From Caulobacterales bacterium (GTDB lineage: Bacteria; Pseudomonadota; Alphaproteobacteria; Caulobacterales; Caulobacteraceae), in contig CANJOB010000008.1 in assembly GCA_947475655.1 (NCBI GenBank), positions 1 through 38,913 on the forward strand: DNA of 38,913 nucleotides, written 5' to 3'. The translations under genes and the position numbers were made by a program. The notes under the pieces are model-generated. The model saw only the letters and a list, made by a program, of their open reading frames with translations. It was not told where the DNA came from and did not search any database. Below are positions 23,161 through 32,285 of this stretch, one piece after another; within the stretch, counting starts at the first letter, position 1, and every line of letters starts with the position of its first letter.

Positions 23161-24653
23161 GGTTCGAACCGCGTCGTCCAGCTCTCGGAGACGGCGGCGC
23201 CGGCCTCATCCAGCAGGGTCAGAGCCAGATCCGCCGGCCCGTCCGGCTTGAGGGCGAATGTGGCTCGCCACACCCCCGGATCGGCGTGAGGGATCAGGGT
23301 GCTCCACAGGACCTCGCCGGCCCCCGCTTGGGCCACGGGCCGGGCGCGGGAAAGGTCGCCGCCATCGAAGTCCACGGCCAACAGCACCGCGTTGCCGGTG
23401 CGGCCGATGCGGGTGCGCACCACCCGCGCCAGCGGCGCCGGATAGGGCTCGGTCCCGAAATGCAGCCGGTAGGAAAGGTCGATCTCCGATCCCGCCGCCC
23501 AGGGCGCGGCCGGGCGCCAGAAACAGGCGATGTTGTCGTCGGTCTCGAGACGTGTCGGGATCTCCAGCAGATAGACCGCCCCCATGCCGAACGGGGTGAC
23601 CGGCTCGACCCACAGCGACGGGCGCTTATCGTAGCGCGCCTCCAGGTCGCCGTAGGATTCGAAGTCGCGTTTGCGCTGCATCAGGCCGAACCCGCGCGGA
23701 TCGGTGTCGGGGAACTGGCTCAGGCGCAGCTTCCCCGGATTGGCGAGCGGCCGCCAAAGCCGCCGCCCGTCGCCGGCCCAGATGGCCAGGCCGTCGCTGT
23801 CGTGCACGCCGGAGCGGTAGTCGCGCGCCGATCCGCGCACGTCCTCGGGATCGGCCAGGTCGAACAGGAACATGCTGCTGGCCGGCGCCACCCCGGCATG
23901 GTCGACCGTGACGCGCGGATAGATCTTCGCGCTGACCTCGAACACTGTGTTGGCTCCCGGCGTGATCTGGAAGCGGTAGGCGCCCGCGCAGCTCCTGCTG
24001 TCGAGCAAGCCGTGCGCGGTGACGAAAGCCGCCCCCGGCGCCGGCCGCTCCAGCCACCAGGCGACGAAGTCCGGAAACTCCTCGCCGTTGTCGCCCGTGC
24101 CGATGGAGAGGCCGCGGGCCGAAATGCCGTAGGCCTGATCGCGCCCCAGGCTGCGGAAATAGCTGGCCCCCTGGAAGGCGCCGATCTCGTCCCACTGGCC
24201 CGGGCGGTTGATCGGCGCCAGCAGGCGGAAACCGCTGTAGCCGGTCAGGCCCCCGCCGGCCGCCGTCGCCGCCGCCAGGGCCGGCGGCATGTCGAACAGG
24301 CCGGGATCGAACGGGATCGGCCGCGCCGATCCGTCCTGGGCCAGGTTCAGGTCGACGATCTCGTCGGCGGAATAGGCGGCGGCGAAGAAGTTGGCGGCGA
24401 AGCCGAGCGAGGGCTCACCGGCCCACAGCCAGCGGTCGGGGCGGAAACGAATCTGGCGGTATTGGTCGTAGGTGAGGCCGGCGGCCGGGCCGGGGGCGCG
24501 CCGCGGCGGCGTCCAGGGATTGAGGCTGCGCGCCCGCGCCAGAGCCTGGACGCTCAGCGCCGAGAAGCCCGTCTGGGCGGCCGCCGGGCGGTGTGTGGCG
24601 GCCAGGGCCAGCAGGCCGGCGAGAACGCCCCGGCGTCTAGGGAAACCGATCAT
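23157..24653 (-). CDS. opgD: Periplasmic glucan biosynthesis protein OpgD/OpgG family
   Basis: A 498-residue exported protein needed for the structure of osmoregulated periplasmic glucans. ATG 24653 (MIGFPRRRGVLAGLLALAAT) gives a twin-arginine-type signal, which points to OpgD rather than Sec-exported OpgG; the longer ORF-track start adds 24 unlikely residues. The beta-sandwich MdoG domain starts near ALARARSLNPWTPP. LTYDQYRQIRFRPDRWLW, YFRSLGRDQAYGISARGLSIGTG, TEPDxxFPxF-like EEFPDFVAWWLERP and the C-terminal Ig-like part beginning near FWRPAAPWAAGSEI are typical. Recent work on family members describes glucan-hydrolysing activity; that is background and not read from this sequence. Its partner opgH lies at the window's left edge, about 22 kb away. 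Confidence 0.93.
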   Translation of the reverse strand: MIGFPRRRGVLAGLLALAATHRPAAAQTGFSALSVQALARARSLNPWTPPRRAPGPAAGLTYDQYRQIRFRPDRWLWAGEPSLGFAANFFAAAYSADEIVDLNLAQDGSARPIPFDPGLFDMPPALAAATAAGGGLTGYSGFRLLAPINRPGQWDEIGAFQGASYFRSLGRDQAYGISARGLSIGTGDNGEEFPDFVAWWLERPAPGAAFVTAHGLLDSRSCAGAYRFQITPGANTVFEVSAKIYPRVTVDHAGVAPASSMFLFDLADPEDVRGSARDYRSGVHDSDGLAIWAGDGRRLWRPLANPGKLRLSQFPDTDPRGFGLMQRKRDFESYGDLEARYDKRPSLWVEPVTPFGMGAVYLLEIPTRLETDDNIACFWRPAAPWAAGSEIDLSYRLHFGTEPYPAPLARVVRTRIGRTGNAVLLAVDFDGGDLSRARPVAQAGAGEVLWSTLIPHADPGVWRATFALKPDGPADLALTLLDEAGAAVSESWTTRFEP

Positions 24654-24801
24654 CGCCGCCTCGATGGGCGGCGCGGACGGCTTCGTCAACGTCCCGCGCA
24701 ACAAGGAGGCGACAGAAGCGTTCAAGCTTGGCTGAAAGCTCTGCTAAGTTGCTAGCCCAGGTCACTCGCTAAGCCGTTTCAAGGACAGACTTCCCTCCCC
24801 C

Positions 24802-25917
24802 ATGGATGCCGACGCAGATTTCAGCCTGCTGGAGACAGCGGCGGGTCCGACCGCCCGTCTGACCGGAGATTGGACGGCCACGCGGCTCCATGACGCCGGA
24901 CCGCGCCTGGCAGAGGCCGTGGCGCAGCACGACGGCCTGTCGCTGGACCTGCGCCAGATCGGCCGCTGCGACACCGCCGGCGCCTACACCATCATCCAGG
25001 CCGCCGACAGCCGCCGCAAGGCCGGCAAGCTGCAGGCGAGGCGCGAGACCCTGCGGCTGATGGAACTGGTCGAGGCGGCCACCCAGGCCGAGGCCCCGGC
25101 GGAGAAGAAGCAGCGCGGCTTCCACGAGCTGATGGATCGCCTGGGCCGCGGCATCTACGGCCTGCGCGACGACTTCTACGAGACCATGATCTTCAACGGC
25201 CATCTGATCAGCGCCGCCGGGCGCTGTCTGGCCAACCCGCGCCGTATCCGCTGGGCGGCGGTGATCTCCGCCTGCGAGCGCACCGGCCTGGACGCCCTGC
25301 CGATCGTGGCCGTGACCAGCCTGTTCATCGGCGCCGTGGTCGGGCTGCTGGGCGCCAACATGCTGCGCGACTTCGGCGCCCAGGTGTTCGCGGTCGAGCT
25401 GATCGGCATCGGCGTGATGCGCGAATTCAACGTGCTGATCACCGCCGTGCTTCTGGCGGGCCGGTCCTCCTCCGCCTTCGCCGCCGAGATCGGCGCCATG
25501 AAGATGAACCAGGAGATCGACGCCATGGGCGTGATGGGCGTCGATCCGTTCGAGGCCCTGGTGCTGCCGCGCTTCATCGCTCTGCTGGCGATGATGCCTC
25601 TGCTGGTGTTCGTCGCCACCCTGGCGGGCCTGGCCGGCGGCATGCTGGTGGTCTGGGGCGCGCTGGACCTCACCCCGACCTTCTTCCTGCAGCGCATCGT
25701 CGACAACGTCGGGGCACAGCAGTTCTGGATCGGGCTTTCCAAGGCGCCGGTGATGGCCACGGTGATCGCCGCCATCGGCTGCCGTCAGGGCATGGAAGTC
25801 GGCGGCGACGTCGAATCCCTGGGCCGCCGCGTGACCGCCGCCGTGGTTCACGCCATCTTCTCGATCATCCTGATCGATGCGGTATTCGCCGTGATCTACA
25901 TGGAGCTCGAGCTGTGA
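24802..25917 (+). CDS. mlaE: MlaE-type ABC transporter permease with N-terminal STAS domain
   Basis: A 371-residue inner-membrane permease of a phospholipid/lipid ABC transporter. Residues about 8-95 form a STAS-like domain (GDWTATRLHDAGPRL, LSLDLRQIGRCDTAGAYTI), the role played by separate MlaB in gammaproteobacteria. The MlaE domain (about 130-371) contains PIVAVTSLFIGAVVGLLGA, the signature LLAGRSSSAFAAEIGAMKMNQEIDAMGVMGVDP and SKAPVMATVIAAIGCRQGMEVGG. ATG is weakly supported by AAGGA 16 nt upstream. It is the first gene of a four-gene operon with overlapping starts. Confidence 0.94.
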   Translation: MDADADFSLLETAAGPTARLTGDWTATRLHDAGPRLAEAVAQHDGLSLDLRQIGRCDTAGAYTIIQAADSRRKAGKLQARRETLRLMELVEAATQAEAPAEKKQRGFHELMDRLGRGIYGLRDDFYETMIFNGHLISAAGRCLANPRRIRWAAVISACERTGLDALPIVAVTSLFIGAVVGLLGANMLRDFGAQVFAVELIGIGVMREFNVLITAVLLAGRSSSAFAAEIGAMKMNQEIDAMGVMGVDPFEALVLPRFIALLAMMPLLVFVATLAGLAGGMLVVWGALDLTPTFFLQRIVDNVGAQQFWIGLSKAPVMATVIAAIGCRQGMEVGGDVESLGRRVTAAVVHAIFSIILIDAVFAVIYMELEL

Positions 25918-26747
25918 TCGCCGAGGACGAAGACTCCGAGGGCGCCGACGCCGGCGGGCTGGACGAGCAGGCGCCGCCCATCGAGGTGAGGGGCCTGATG
26001 TCGGCCTTCGGCGACAACGTGATCCACGAAAACCTCGACCTGACCGTCAAGCGCGGCGAGGTGCTGGGCGTCGTCGGCGGCTCGGGCGCAGGCAAGTCGG
26101 TGCTGCTCAACACCGTCATCGGCCTGAAGATTCCCGAGGGCGGCCTGGTGAGGCTGTTCGGCCAGGACCTCGAGCACGCCACCCGCCGTAAGTGGAAGGC
26201 CATCGAGCGCCGCTGGGGGATCATGTTCCAGCAGGGGGCGTTGTTCTCTAACCTGACCGTGCGCGAGAACGTCGCCGCGCCCCTGTTCGAGCACACCAAC
26301 CTGAGCAAGGCCGAAATCCTCGAACTGGCCGACTTGAAGATCGGCATGTCCGGACTGCCGCTGACTGCCGGCCTTTTAAAGCCAGCGGAGCTTTCCGGCG
26401 GGATGCGCAAGCGCGCCGGCCTGGCGCGCGCCCTGGCGCTCGACCCCGAACTGCTGTTCCTGGACGAGCCGACCGCCGGCCTCGACCCGATCGGCGCCGC
26501 CGCCTTCGACGAACTGATCCACGACCTCTCCGACAGCCTGGACCTTACCGTTTTCATGATCACCCACGACCTCGACACCCTCTACGCCATCACCGACCGC
26601 GTCGCCGTGCTGGCGGACAAGAAGGTGGTGGCCGTCGCCCCGGTTGAGGAGCTGGAGAAATCGGACCACCCCTGGATCAAGGAATATTTCCTGGGCCCGC
26701 GCGGCCGCGCGGCTGACAGGGCCCCGGCAAGGATCGGACATCGCTGA
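25914..26747 (+). CDS. mlaF: MlaF-type ABC transporter ATP-binding protein
   Basis: A 277-residue ATPase powering the lipid transporter. GTG start overlaps the mlaE stop as GTGA. Walker A is GGSGAGKS (55-62), Q-loop FQQGALF (105-111), ABC signature LSGGMRKR (160-167), Walker B LLFLDEPTAGLD (180-191) and H-loop His218 in ITHDLDTL. The LSGGM form of the signature and FQQGALFSNLTVRENV are typical of MlaF/MCE ATPases. An acidic N-terminal extension of about 20 residues is unusual but probably harmless. The C-terminus has WIKEYFLGPRGR, as in MlaF tails that contact the partner. The stop codon overlaps the next ATG by one base. Confidence 0.95.
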   Translation: MIAEDEDSEGADAGGLDEQAPPIEVRGLMSAFGDNVIHENLDLTVKRGEVLGVVGGSGAGKSVLLNTVIGLKIPEGGLVRLFGQDLEHATRRKWKAIERRWGIMFQQGALFSNLTVRENVAAPLFEHTNLSKAEILELADLKIGMSGLPLTAGLLKPAELSGGMRKRAGLARALALDPELLFLDEPTAGLDPIGAAAFDELIHDLSDSLDLTVFMITHDLDTLYAITDRVAVLADKKVVAVAPVEELEKSDHPWIKEYFLGPRGRAADRAPARIGHR

Positions 26748-27682
26748 TGGAAAGAAACGCCAACTACGCCCTGGTGGGCATCTCGTCCCTGCTGCTGTTC
26801 GGTGGCCTGCTGATCTTCGTGGTCTGGCTGGCGCGCTTCCAGTTCGCTCGCGACTACGACCTGTACGACGTGCTGTTCGTCGGCCCCGTGCGCGGCCTCA
26901 ACCAGGGCGGCGAGGTGCACTTCAACGGCATCAAGGTCGGCGAGGTGACGCGCATAGCCCTCGACAAGGTCAACACCAACCGCGTGATCGCCCGCATCCG
27001 CGTCACCTCCGACGTGCCGATCCGCACCGACAGCCGCGCCACGCTGGAACCGCAGGGCATCACCGGCGTCAACTATGTGCAGATCACCGCCGGCAGCCAG
27101 GACAAGCCTCTGCTGAAGACCACGGTGCGCAATGAGGTGCCGGTGATCCTCAGCCAGAGTAGCGCCATCTCCGATCTGCTGGCCGGCGGCGGCACGGTGC
27201 TGACCCGCGCCATCGAGGCGCTGGACCGCGTCAGCCGCGTGCTGTCCGACGCCAACATCAAGAACTTCTCCGGCGTGGTGGGCGACGTGCGCGGCTTCAC
27301 CGCCGAGCTCAACGCCCGCAAGTCGGTGGTCGCCGACACCCAGACGGCGATGATCAATTTCGGCAATGCGTCGAAGGACATCAGCAACCTGACCCAGAAC
27401 ATCAACGGCACGGTCGAGGGCGACGGCAAACAGGCTATCCGCGACCTGGCCGAGGCGAGCCGCGCCATCAAGGACGCGGCCCGCAGTGCTCAGAGCATGA
27501 TCGGCAAGCTGGAGGGTCCGGCCGGCGACTTCGCCACCACCGGCCTACCGCAGCTGTCGGCGGCCATCGTCACCCTGCAGCAGGCGGCCGAATCCCTCGA
27601 CCGTCTGGTCAACGAGGTCGAACGCGACCCGCGCGGAGTCGTCAGCAAAGCGCCCGCCAAGGAAGTGGAGGTCCAGCCATGA
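26747..27682 (+). CDS. mlaD: MlaD family (MCE domain) substrate-binding protein
   Basis: A 311-residue protein anchored in the inner membrane by one N-terminal helix (about residues 5-27). An MCE domain in the periplasm follows (about 37-117): VGPVRGLNQGGEVHFNGIKVGEV, LEPQGITGVNYVQI. MCE subunits form a hexameric ring that guides lipids between membranes. The C-terminal 190 residues are mostly helical with heptad-like pattern (NISNLTQNI-type, AAESLDRLVNEVER), longer than the short tail of E. coli MlaD and closer to the single-MCE proteins with extended coiled tails common in alphaproteobacteria. TGATG junction with mlaF implies coupling. Confidence 0.93.
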   Translation: MERNANYALVGISSLLLFGGLLIFVVWLARFQFARDYDLYDVLFVGPVRGLNQGGEVHFNGIKVGEVTRIALDKVNTNRVIARIRVTSDVPIRTDSRATLEPQGITGVNYVQITAGSQDKPLLKTTVRNEVPVILSQSSAISDLLAGGGTVLTRAIEALDRVSRVLSDANIKNFSGVVGDVRGFTAELNARKSVVADTQTAMINFGNASKDISNLTQNINGTVEGDGKQAIRDLAEASRAIKDAARSAQSMIGKLEGPAGDFATTGLPQLSAAIVTLQQAAESLDRLVNEVERDPRGVVSKAPAKEVEVQP

Positions 27683-28428
27683 TCCGCCCCCTGCTCAGAA
27701 CCGGCGCTATCGCCGTCATGGCCCTGTCCCTGACCGGCTGTGTCAGCCTGTTCCCCAAGGCCGACCCGGCGCAGCTGTTCCGCTTCGGCGGCGGCGAGGG
27801 CGAGGCGGCGGCCCCGACGGCCCAGGCATCGCCGGTCGGCGCCTTCGGAGTGCTGAAAGCCCCCACCGGCTTCGTGCGCTCGGCGGCAGGCGACCGCATT
27901 CTGACCGTCAGCCCGGGCGGCGAGACGGCCTATATCGGCGGCTCGCGCTGGGTCAGCGCCGCCTCGGTGCTGTTCGACGAGGCGCTGGAGCGGGCGTTCG
28001 ACGCCGATTCCGGCCGCGCGCGGCTGATCTCTCGCGGTGAGGTCGGCAAGGCCGAACTGGTGCTGAAGCTGGATGTGCGCGCTTTCGAGGCCGACTACGC
28101 CAACGGACCCAAGTCCGCCCCTGCCGTGCGGGTAGAGGTACGGGCCCTGATCACACGCAACCTCGACCGCTCCCTGGTGTCCGACCAGGTGTTCACCGCG
28201 CGCATTCCCGCCGGCGAAAACCGCGTCGGCGCCATCGCCGCGGCGTTCGACAAGGCCACCGCTCAGGTGTTCGCCCAGGTGATCTCGGCGGTGAACGCCG
28301 CCGCCCCGGCGGCCGACCGCGCCCCGGCCGCCATCGCCCAGCCGTTGGCCGGCGGCCCACCCGCGCCGACGCCGAGCACGCCGATCGCCCCGCCGGTGGC
28401 GACGGGACCGGTCCGGCCCGCTACCTAA
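27679..28428 (+). CDS. ABC-type transport auxiliary lipoprotein (PqiC/ABC_trans_aux-like)
   Basis: A 249-residue lipoprotein: MIRPLLRTGAIAVMALSLTGC with lipobox LTGC (Cys21). The body has YIGGSRWVSAASVLFDEALERAF, then LDVRAFEADYANGP and VRVEVRALITRNLDRSLVSDQVFTARIP, the pattern of the ABC_trans_aux domain found with MCE transporters, where it probably serves as the outer-membrane docking component. A Pro/Ala-rich tail of about 45 residues is added at the C-terminus. Its ATG overlaps the mlaD stop (ATGA). It ends the operon 4 nt before an inverted-repeat element. Confidence 0.88.
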   Translation: MIRPLLRTGAIAVMALSLTGCVSLFPKADPAQLFRFGGGEGEAAAPTAQASPVGAFGVLKAPTGFVRSAAGDRILTVSPGGETAYIGGSRWVSAASVLFDEALERAFDADSGRARLISRGEVGKAELVLKLDVRAFEADYANGPKSAPAVRVEVRALITRNLDRSLVSDQVFTARIPAGENRVGAIAAAFDKATAQVFAQVISAVNAAAPAADRAPAAIAQPLAGGPPAPTPSTPIAPPVATGPVRPAT

Positions 28429-28432
28429 TATT

Positions 28433-28523
28433 CCGCTCCTCCCCGCGAAAGCGGGGATCCAGTTCTGTCCAGCGAAGAACTAACGAAAAAAGCCTGGGTC
28501 CCCGCTTTCGCGGGGAGGAGCGG
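28433..28523. repeat. Long inverted repeat with nested GAAA hairpins (REP/BIME-like), bidirectional terminator candidate
   Basis: Two 30-nt arms (28433-28462 and 28494-28523) are reverse complements with a single mismatch, separated by 31 nt. Each arm contains its own 6-bp hairpin, CCCCGC-GAAA-GCGGGG or its complement. The element fills the gap between the 3' ends of the mla operon and folD, where transcription from both sides would meet. It resembles short palindromic repeats I associate with Caulobacterales genomes. Confidence 0.85.
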
Positions 28524-28526
28524 GTT

Positions 28527-29417
28527 TTAATCGTCGATCCCGTTCAGCCGCTTGGCGGCGGTGACGGTGTTGGCAAGCAGGCAGGCGATGGTCATCGGCC
28601 CGACACCGCCCGGCACCGGCGTGATCCAGCCGGCGACCTGAGCCGCCTCGTCGAAGGCCACGTCGCCGACCAGGCGAGTCTTGCCCTCGGCCGCCTTTTC
28701 CGGATCGCGCGATGGAACGCGGTTGATCCCGACGTCGATCACCGCCGCGCCGGGTTTGATCCAGTCGCGGCGCACCATCTCGGCCCTCCCCGCCGCGGCG
28801 ACCAGTATGTCGGCTTCCCGGCATATGGCGGGCAGGTCACGGCTTTTCGAGTGGGCGATCGTCACGGTGCAGTCGGCGGCCAGCAGCAGTTGCGCCATCG
28901 GCTTGCCCATCAGGTTGGAGCGCCCGACCACGACCGCGCGTTTGCCGGCCAGGTCGCCCAGCGCGTCACGCAGCAGCATCATGCAGCCGAGCGGCGTGCA
29001 GGGGGTGAGGGCCGGCAGGCCGCTGGCCAGCCGTCCGGCGTTGATCACGTTGAGGCCGTCGACGTCCTTGTCCGGGCTGATGGCGGCGACCACGCGGGCC
29101 TGGTCCATGTGCGCCGGGACGGGGAACTGCACCAATATGCCGTGGATCGACGCATCGTCGTTCAGACGCGCCACCAGGGCCAGGAGGTCGTCCTGCGATG
29201 TCTCGGCAGGCAGGCGATGGGTGACCGACTTCATCCCGGCCGCGTCGGTCTGCTCGCCCTTGTTGCGGACATAGACCTGGCTGGCTGGGTCCTCGCCGAC
29301 CAGCACTACCGCCAGGCCGGGCTGTAGGCACTTGGCCCTCAGTTGGGCGACGTCCGCCGCCACCTGTTCGCGTAGCCGGGCGGCGAAGGCCTTGCCGTCG
29401 ATGATGTTGGCGCTCAT
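28527..29417 (-). CDS. folD: Bifunctional methylenetetrahydrofolate dehydrogenase / methenyltetrahydrofolate cyclohydrolase
   Basis: A 296-residue cytoplasmic enzyme interconverting methylene-, methenyl- and formyl-tetrahydrofolate for purine and formyl-Met supply. It shows catalytic-domain [16 protein letters not shown] (Tyr and Lys of the active site), GILVQFPVP (family usually VQLPLP), [17 protein letters not shown] and the NADP-binding [18 protein letters not shown], ending with [15 protein letters not shown]. Length is normal. It lies 38 nt downstream of the gamma carbonic anhydrase on the same strand and is probably co-transcribed. Confidence 0.97.
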   Translation of the reverse strand: MSANIIDGKAFAARLREQVAADVAQLRAKCLQPGLAVVLVGEDPASQVYVRNKGEQTDAAGMKSVTHRLPAETSQDDLLALVARLNDDASIHGILVQFPVPAHMDQARVVAAISPDKDVDGLNVINAGRLASGLPALTPCTPLGCMMLLRDALGDLAGKRAVVVGRSNLMGKPMAQLLLAADCTVTIAHSKSRDLPAICREADILVAAAGRAEMVRRDWIKPGAAVIDVGINRVPSRDPEKAAEGKTRLVGDVAFDEAAQVAGWITPVPGGVGPMTIACLLANTVTAAKRLNGIDD

Positions 29418-29455
29418 GGCGCGCTGACTAGCGGCTTAGCCAGCGCAAATCCACC

Positions 29456-29989
<534 letters not shown>

Positions 29990-30218
29990 GGGTGATCTTC
30001 ATTCCCTTGACGCGAACCGGCTAGGTTAACCGTCACGAAACCGCGTTAGTCTCATCCTAGTCGGGCGATTCGAGGCGTGGCTAGCGTCTCGGCCCGCGGA
30101 GGGGTGTGAATGGCGCCATCTGGCGTGCTTAAGCGGCGCACACCGCCGCCCATTCTGGAGATTTCCGCACGGCGGGCATGCCCGGCCGCGGACCGGCTAC
30201 AATTCACTCCCGTTGCAG

Positions 30219-30250
30219 AAGGGCGCGCCATTCCGGCGACGCCCTTTTTT
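30219..30250 (+). terminator. Intrinsic terminator in the leader of phoH (or end of a small RNA)
   Basis: Stem AAGGGCG-CGCC / GGCG-a-CGCCCTT with a 5-nt loop and one bulged A, running into six T, with a second T-run shortly after. It ends 36 nt before the phoH ATG. No plus-strand gene lies between it and the divergent carbonic anhydrase start at 29989. The RNA it terminates must therefore start within 29990-30218, either a small RNA or a regulated phoH leader. That interval is GC-rich with several short palindromes but no RNA family I recognise. Confidence 0.8.
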
Positions 30251-30285
30251 CTTGGCTTTTTTCCTGGTCACCGAGGAGGTTGCAT

Positions 30286-31077
30286 ATGACGAAGCGGGCT
30301 CAAAAGCGGGTGATGCGCGAAGGCGCGTTCGATGCCGGTCAGTTCGATCATCGAGGCGGGGCCGCCGTCGATGACAAAATTCGCCGCCTGCCGCTCAACC
30401 GCACCGGTTGGAGCCCCCTCTCCAGAGACGACCACGACCCGACCCGCGAACAGGGCTACCTGAAAACCATCAAGGCCAAGTCGGACGGCCAGGCCCAGCT
30501 GATGAAGGCCGTGGACGAGAAAAACCTGGTGCTGGCGCTTGGCCCGGCCGGAACGGGCAAGACCTACCTGGCCATCGCCAAGGCGGTGGAGGCGCTGGAA
30601 TCGGGCAGCGTCGCCCGCATCGTGCTCTCGCGACCCGCCGTCGAGGCCGGTGAATCGATCGGCTTCCTGCCGGGCGACGCCGAGGACAAGCTGGCCCCCT
30701 ACCTTCGGCCGCTTTACGACGCCCTGTCGGACCGGCTGTCGATGAAGCGGGTCCGCTCCCTGATGGCCGAGGGCATGATCGAGATCGCCCCGGTCGGGTT
30801 CATGCGCGGCCGCACCCTCAACAACGCCTTCGTGGTCATCGACGAGGCGCAGAACTGCACCTATGTGCAGCTGAAGATGCTGCTCACGCGCCTGGGCTGG
30901 AACAGTACGATGGTCGTCACCGGCGACCCGAACCAGTCCGATCTCCTGCAAGGTATCTCTGGTCTGGCCGACGTGGCCGACAAGCTGGAAACCTTGCCGA
31001 ATATCGCCGTGGTCCGCCTCGCCGACCGCGACATCGTTCGCCACCCGCTGGTGGCGGAGATGCTAGGCGTGCTCTAG
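30286..31077 (+). CDS. PhoH family ATPase
   Basis: A 263-residue cytoplasmic P-loop protein related to the C-terminal domain of PhoH/YbeZ, proposed RNA helicase-like ATPases. ATG 30286 has GAGGAGG 7 nt upstream; the ORF-track start at 30178 would place coding sequence across a terminator. Walker A is GPAGTGKT (86-93) and Walker B VVIDEAQN (183-190), followed by QLKMLLTRLGWNSTMVVTGDPNQSDL, the helicase-like motif III region. The N-terminal 45 residues are basic and variable. It lacks the ybeY neighbour of YbeZ-type genes, so it is the stand-alone type. Confidence 0.93.
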   Translation: MTKRAQKRVMREGAFDAGQFDHRGGAAVDDKIRRLPLNRTGWSPLSRDDHDPTREQGYLKTIKAKSDGQAQLMKAVDEKNLVLALGPAGTGKTYLAIAKAVEALESGSVARIVLSRPAVEAGESIGFLPGDAEDKLAPYLRPLYDALSDRLSMKRVRSLMAEGMIEIAPVGFMRGRTLNNAFVVIDEAQNCTYVQLKMLLTRLGWNSTMVVTGDPNQSDLLQGISGLADVADKLETLPNIAVVRLADRDIVRHPLVAEMLGVL

Positions 31078-31102
31078 CGCCTCTAAATCAGAGCAAAGAA
31101 AT

Positions 31103-31128
31103 GGGGCCGGCGGTCACCCGCCGGCCCC
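31103..31128. terminator. Bidirectional terminator hairpin between phoH and DUF3126 gene
   Basis: A perfect 11-bp GC stem (GGGGCCGGCGG / CCGCCGGCCCC) with a 4-nt loop, 25 nt after the phoH stop. GATTTCGTTT follows on the plus strand and CATTTCTTT on the minus strand. It is suitable for ending both converging transcripts. Confidence 0.8.
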
Positions 31129-31154
31129 GATTTCGTTTCCAGGACGGCGAAGCC

Positions 31155-31358
31155 CTATTCCAGGTCTTCGGCCAAGATCGCCATTTCGAACAGGAACGAG
31201 CCCGCCTCGTCCTCGTCCTCGTAGATCACGCCGATGAACTCGCCCTTCAACTCGACCTCGGCCGAGTCCTTCTGCTTGCGCGCCTTCACCTCGAAGTGCG
31301 GGTTGCCGAAAGTGCGCTTCAGGTGGGCTTGCAGCTGCGCGATATGCTTGTCGTCCAC
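31155..31358 (-). CDS. DUF3126 family protein
   Basis: A 67-residue acidic soluble protein (QLKxH-type start HIAQLQAHLKRTFGNPHFEVKAR, then EVELKGEFIGVIYEDEDEAGSFLFEMAIL). This is the small alphaproteobacterial DUF3126 family, of unknown function, commonly encoded next to serine acetyltransferase. That arrangement holds here, with cysE 74 nt upstream on the same strand. Length is normal for the family. Confidence 0.9.
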   Translation of the reverse strand: MDDKHIAQLQAHLKRTFGNPHFEVKARKQKDSAEVELKGEFIGVIYEDEDEAGSFLFEMAILAEDLE

Positions 31359-31432
31359 GGCCTATTCTCTCCCGAAGCGTCGTTGCGCTGGACCCTAGAT
31401 GGAAACGCGTTCCGGTTGAAACTGGAAATTCG

Positions 31433-32263
31433 CTAGATCACGTAGTCGTACACCACGTCGGCCAGGGTGTGGTCCATGCTGCGCGCCGGCTCCTCGCAGG
31501 TCGGGCAGTTCATGATCCGGGCGGGCACGCCGGCGGCGGTGCAGCCGGCGGGCACGGCCCGCAGCACCACCGAACCGGAGGCGACCTTGGCGTAGTCGCC
31601 GATCTCGATATTGCCCAGGACCTTGGCCCCCGCCCCCAGCAGCACGCCCTTGCCGATCTTCGGGTGGCGGTCGCCGCGCTGGGCCCCGGTGCCGCCCAGG
31701 GTCACACCGTGCAGCATGGAGACGTCGTCTCCCACCACCGCCGTCTCGCCGATGACGATGCCGGTGCCGTGGTCGAGGAAGACGCCCGAACCGATCACGG
31801 CGGCGGGGTGGATATCGACCTGGGTCAGTTCCGACATGCGGCTCTGCAGATAGAGCGCCATCGGCTCGCGGCCCTGCGCCCACAGCCAGTGGGCGACACG
31901 GTAGGTCTGCAGGGCCAGGAAGCCCTTGAAGAACAGGAACGGCTGCAAATAGCCCTTGCAGGCGGGGTCGCGCTCGAACACCGCCTTCAGGTCGGCCTCG
32001 GCGGCATCCAGCAGCGACGGGTCGTCAGCATAGGCCTGTTCGGCGATCTCGCGGGCGCTCATGGCCCGCAGTTCCACGTCCGACAGCTTGCGGGCGATCT
32101 GGTAGGACAGGGCGTGATCCATGCTCTGGTGGGTCAGGATCACGGCGTTGATCAGCGACGCCAGGGCCGGTTCGGACGCGGCGGCGCGCTCCGCCTCGTT
32201 GCGCAGGGCGGCCCAGACGGGCGGCGGCGTGTCCGCGTCGATCACTTCCAGGTGCTGGGCCAA
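31433..32263 (-). CDS. cysE: Serine O-acetyltransferase
   Basis: A 276-residue cytoplasmic enzyme acetylating L-serine with acetyl-CoA, the first step of cysteine synthesis. An alpha-helical N-terminal domain (residues 1-145, with LASLINAVILTHQSMDHALSYQIARKL) precedes a left-handed beta-helix carrying the catalytic region DIHPAAVIGSGVFLDHGTGIVIGE and SMLHGVTLGGTG, RHPKIGKGVLLGAGAKVLG. The C-terminal tail (DHTLADVVYDYVI) ends with Ile, as in CysE proteins that bind cysteine synthase. It starts 22 nt after the NUDIX gene stop; the three genes NUDIX-cysE-DUF3126 probably form an operon. Confidence 0.95.
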   Translation of the reverse strand: MAQHLEVIDADTPPPVWAALRNEAERAAASEPALASLINAVILTHQSMDHALSYQIARKLSDVELRAMSAREIAEQAYADDPSLLDAAEADLKAVFERDPACKGYLQPFLFFKGFLALQTYRVAHWLWAQGREPMALYLQSRMSELTQVDIHPAAVIGSGVFLDHGTGIVIGETAVVGDDVSMLHGVTLGGTGAQRGDRHPKIGKGVLLGAGAKVLGNIEIGDYAKVASGSVVLRAVPAGCTAAGVPARIMNCPTCEEPARSMDHTLADVVYDYVI

Positions 32264-32285
32264 GCTCTGAGCTCCCTCGCCGCCT

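Noticed and set aside
29990-30285. 6S RNA or SRP RNA in the phoH upstream region
   Set aside because: No central-bubble architecture or GGAAGGA-type SRP loop sequence recognised; left as an unknown transcript candidate.
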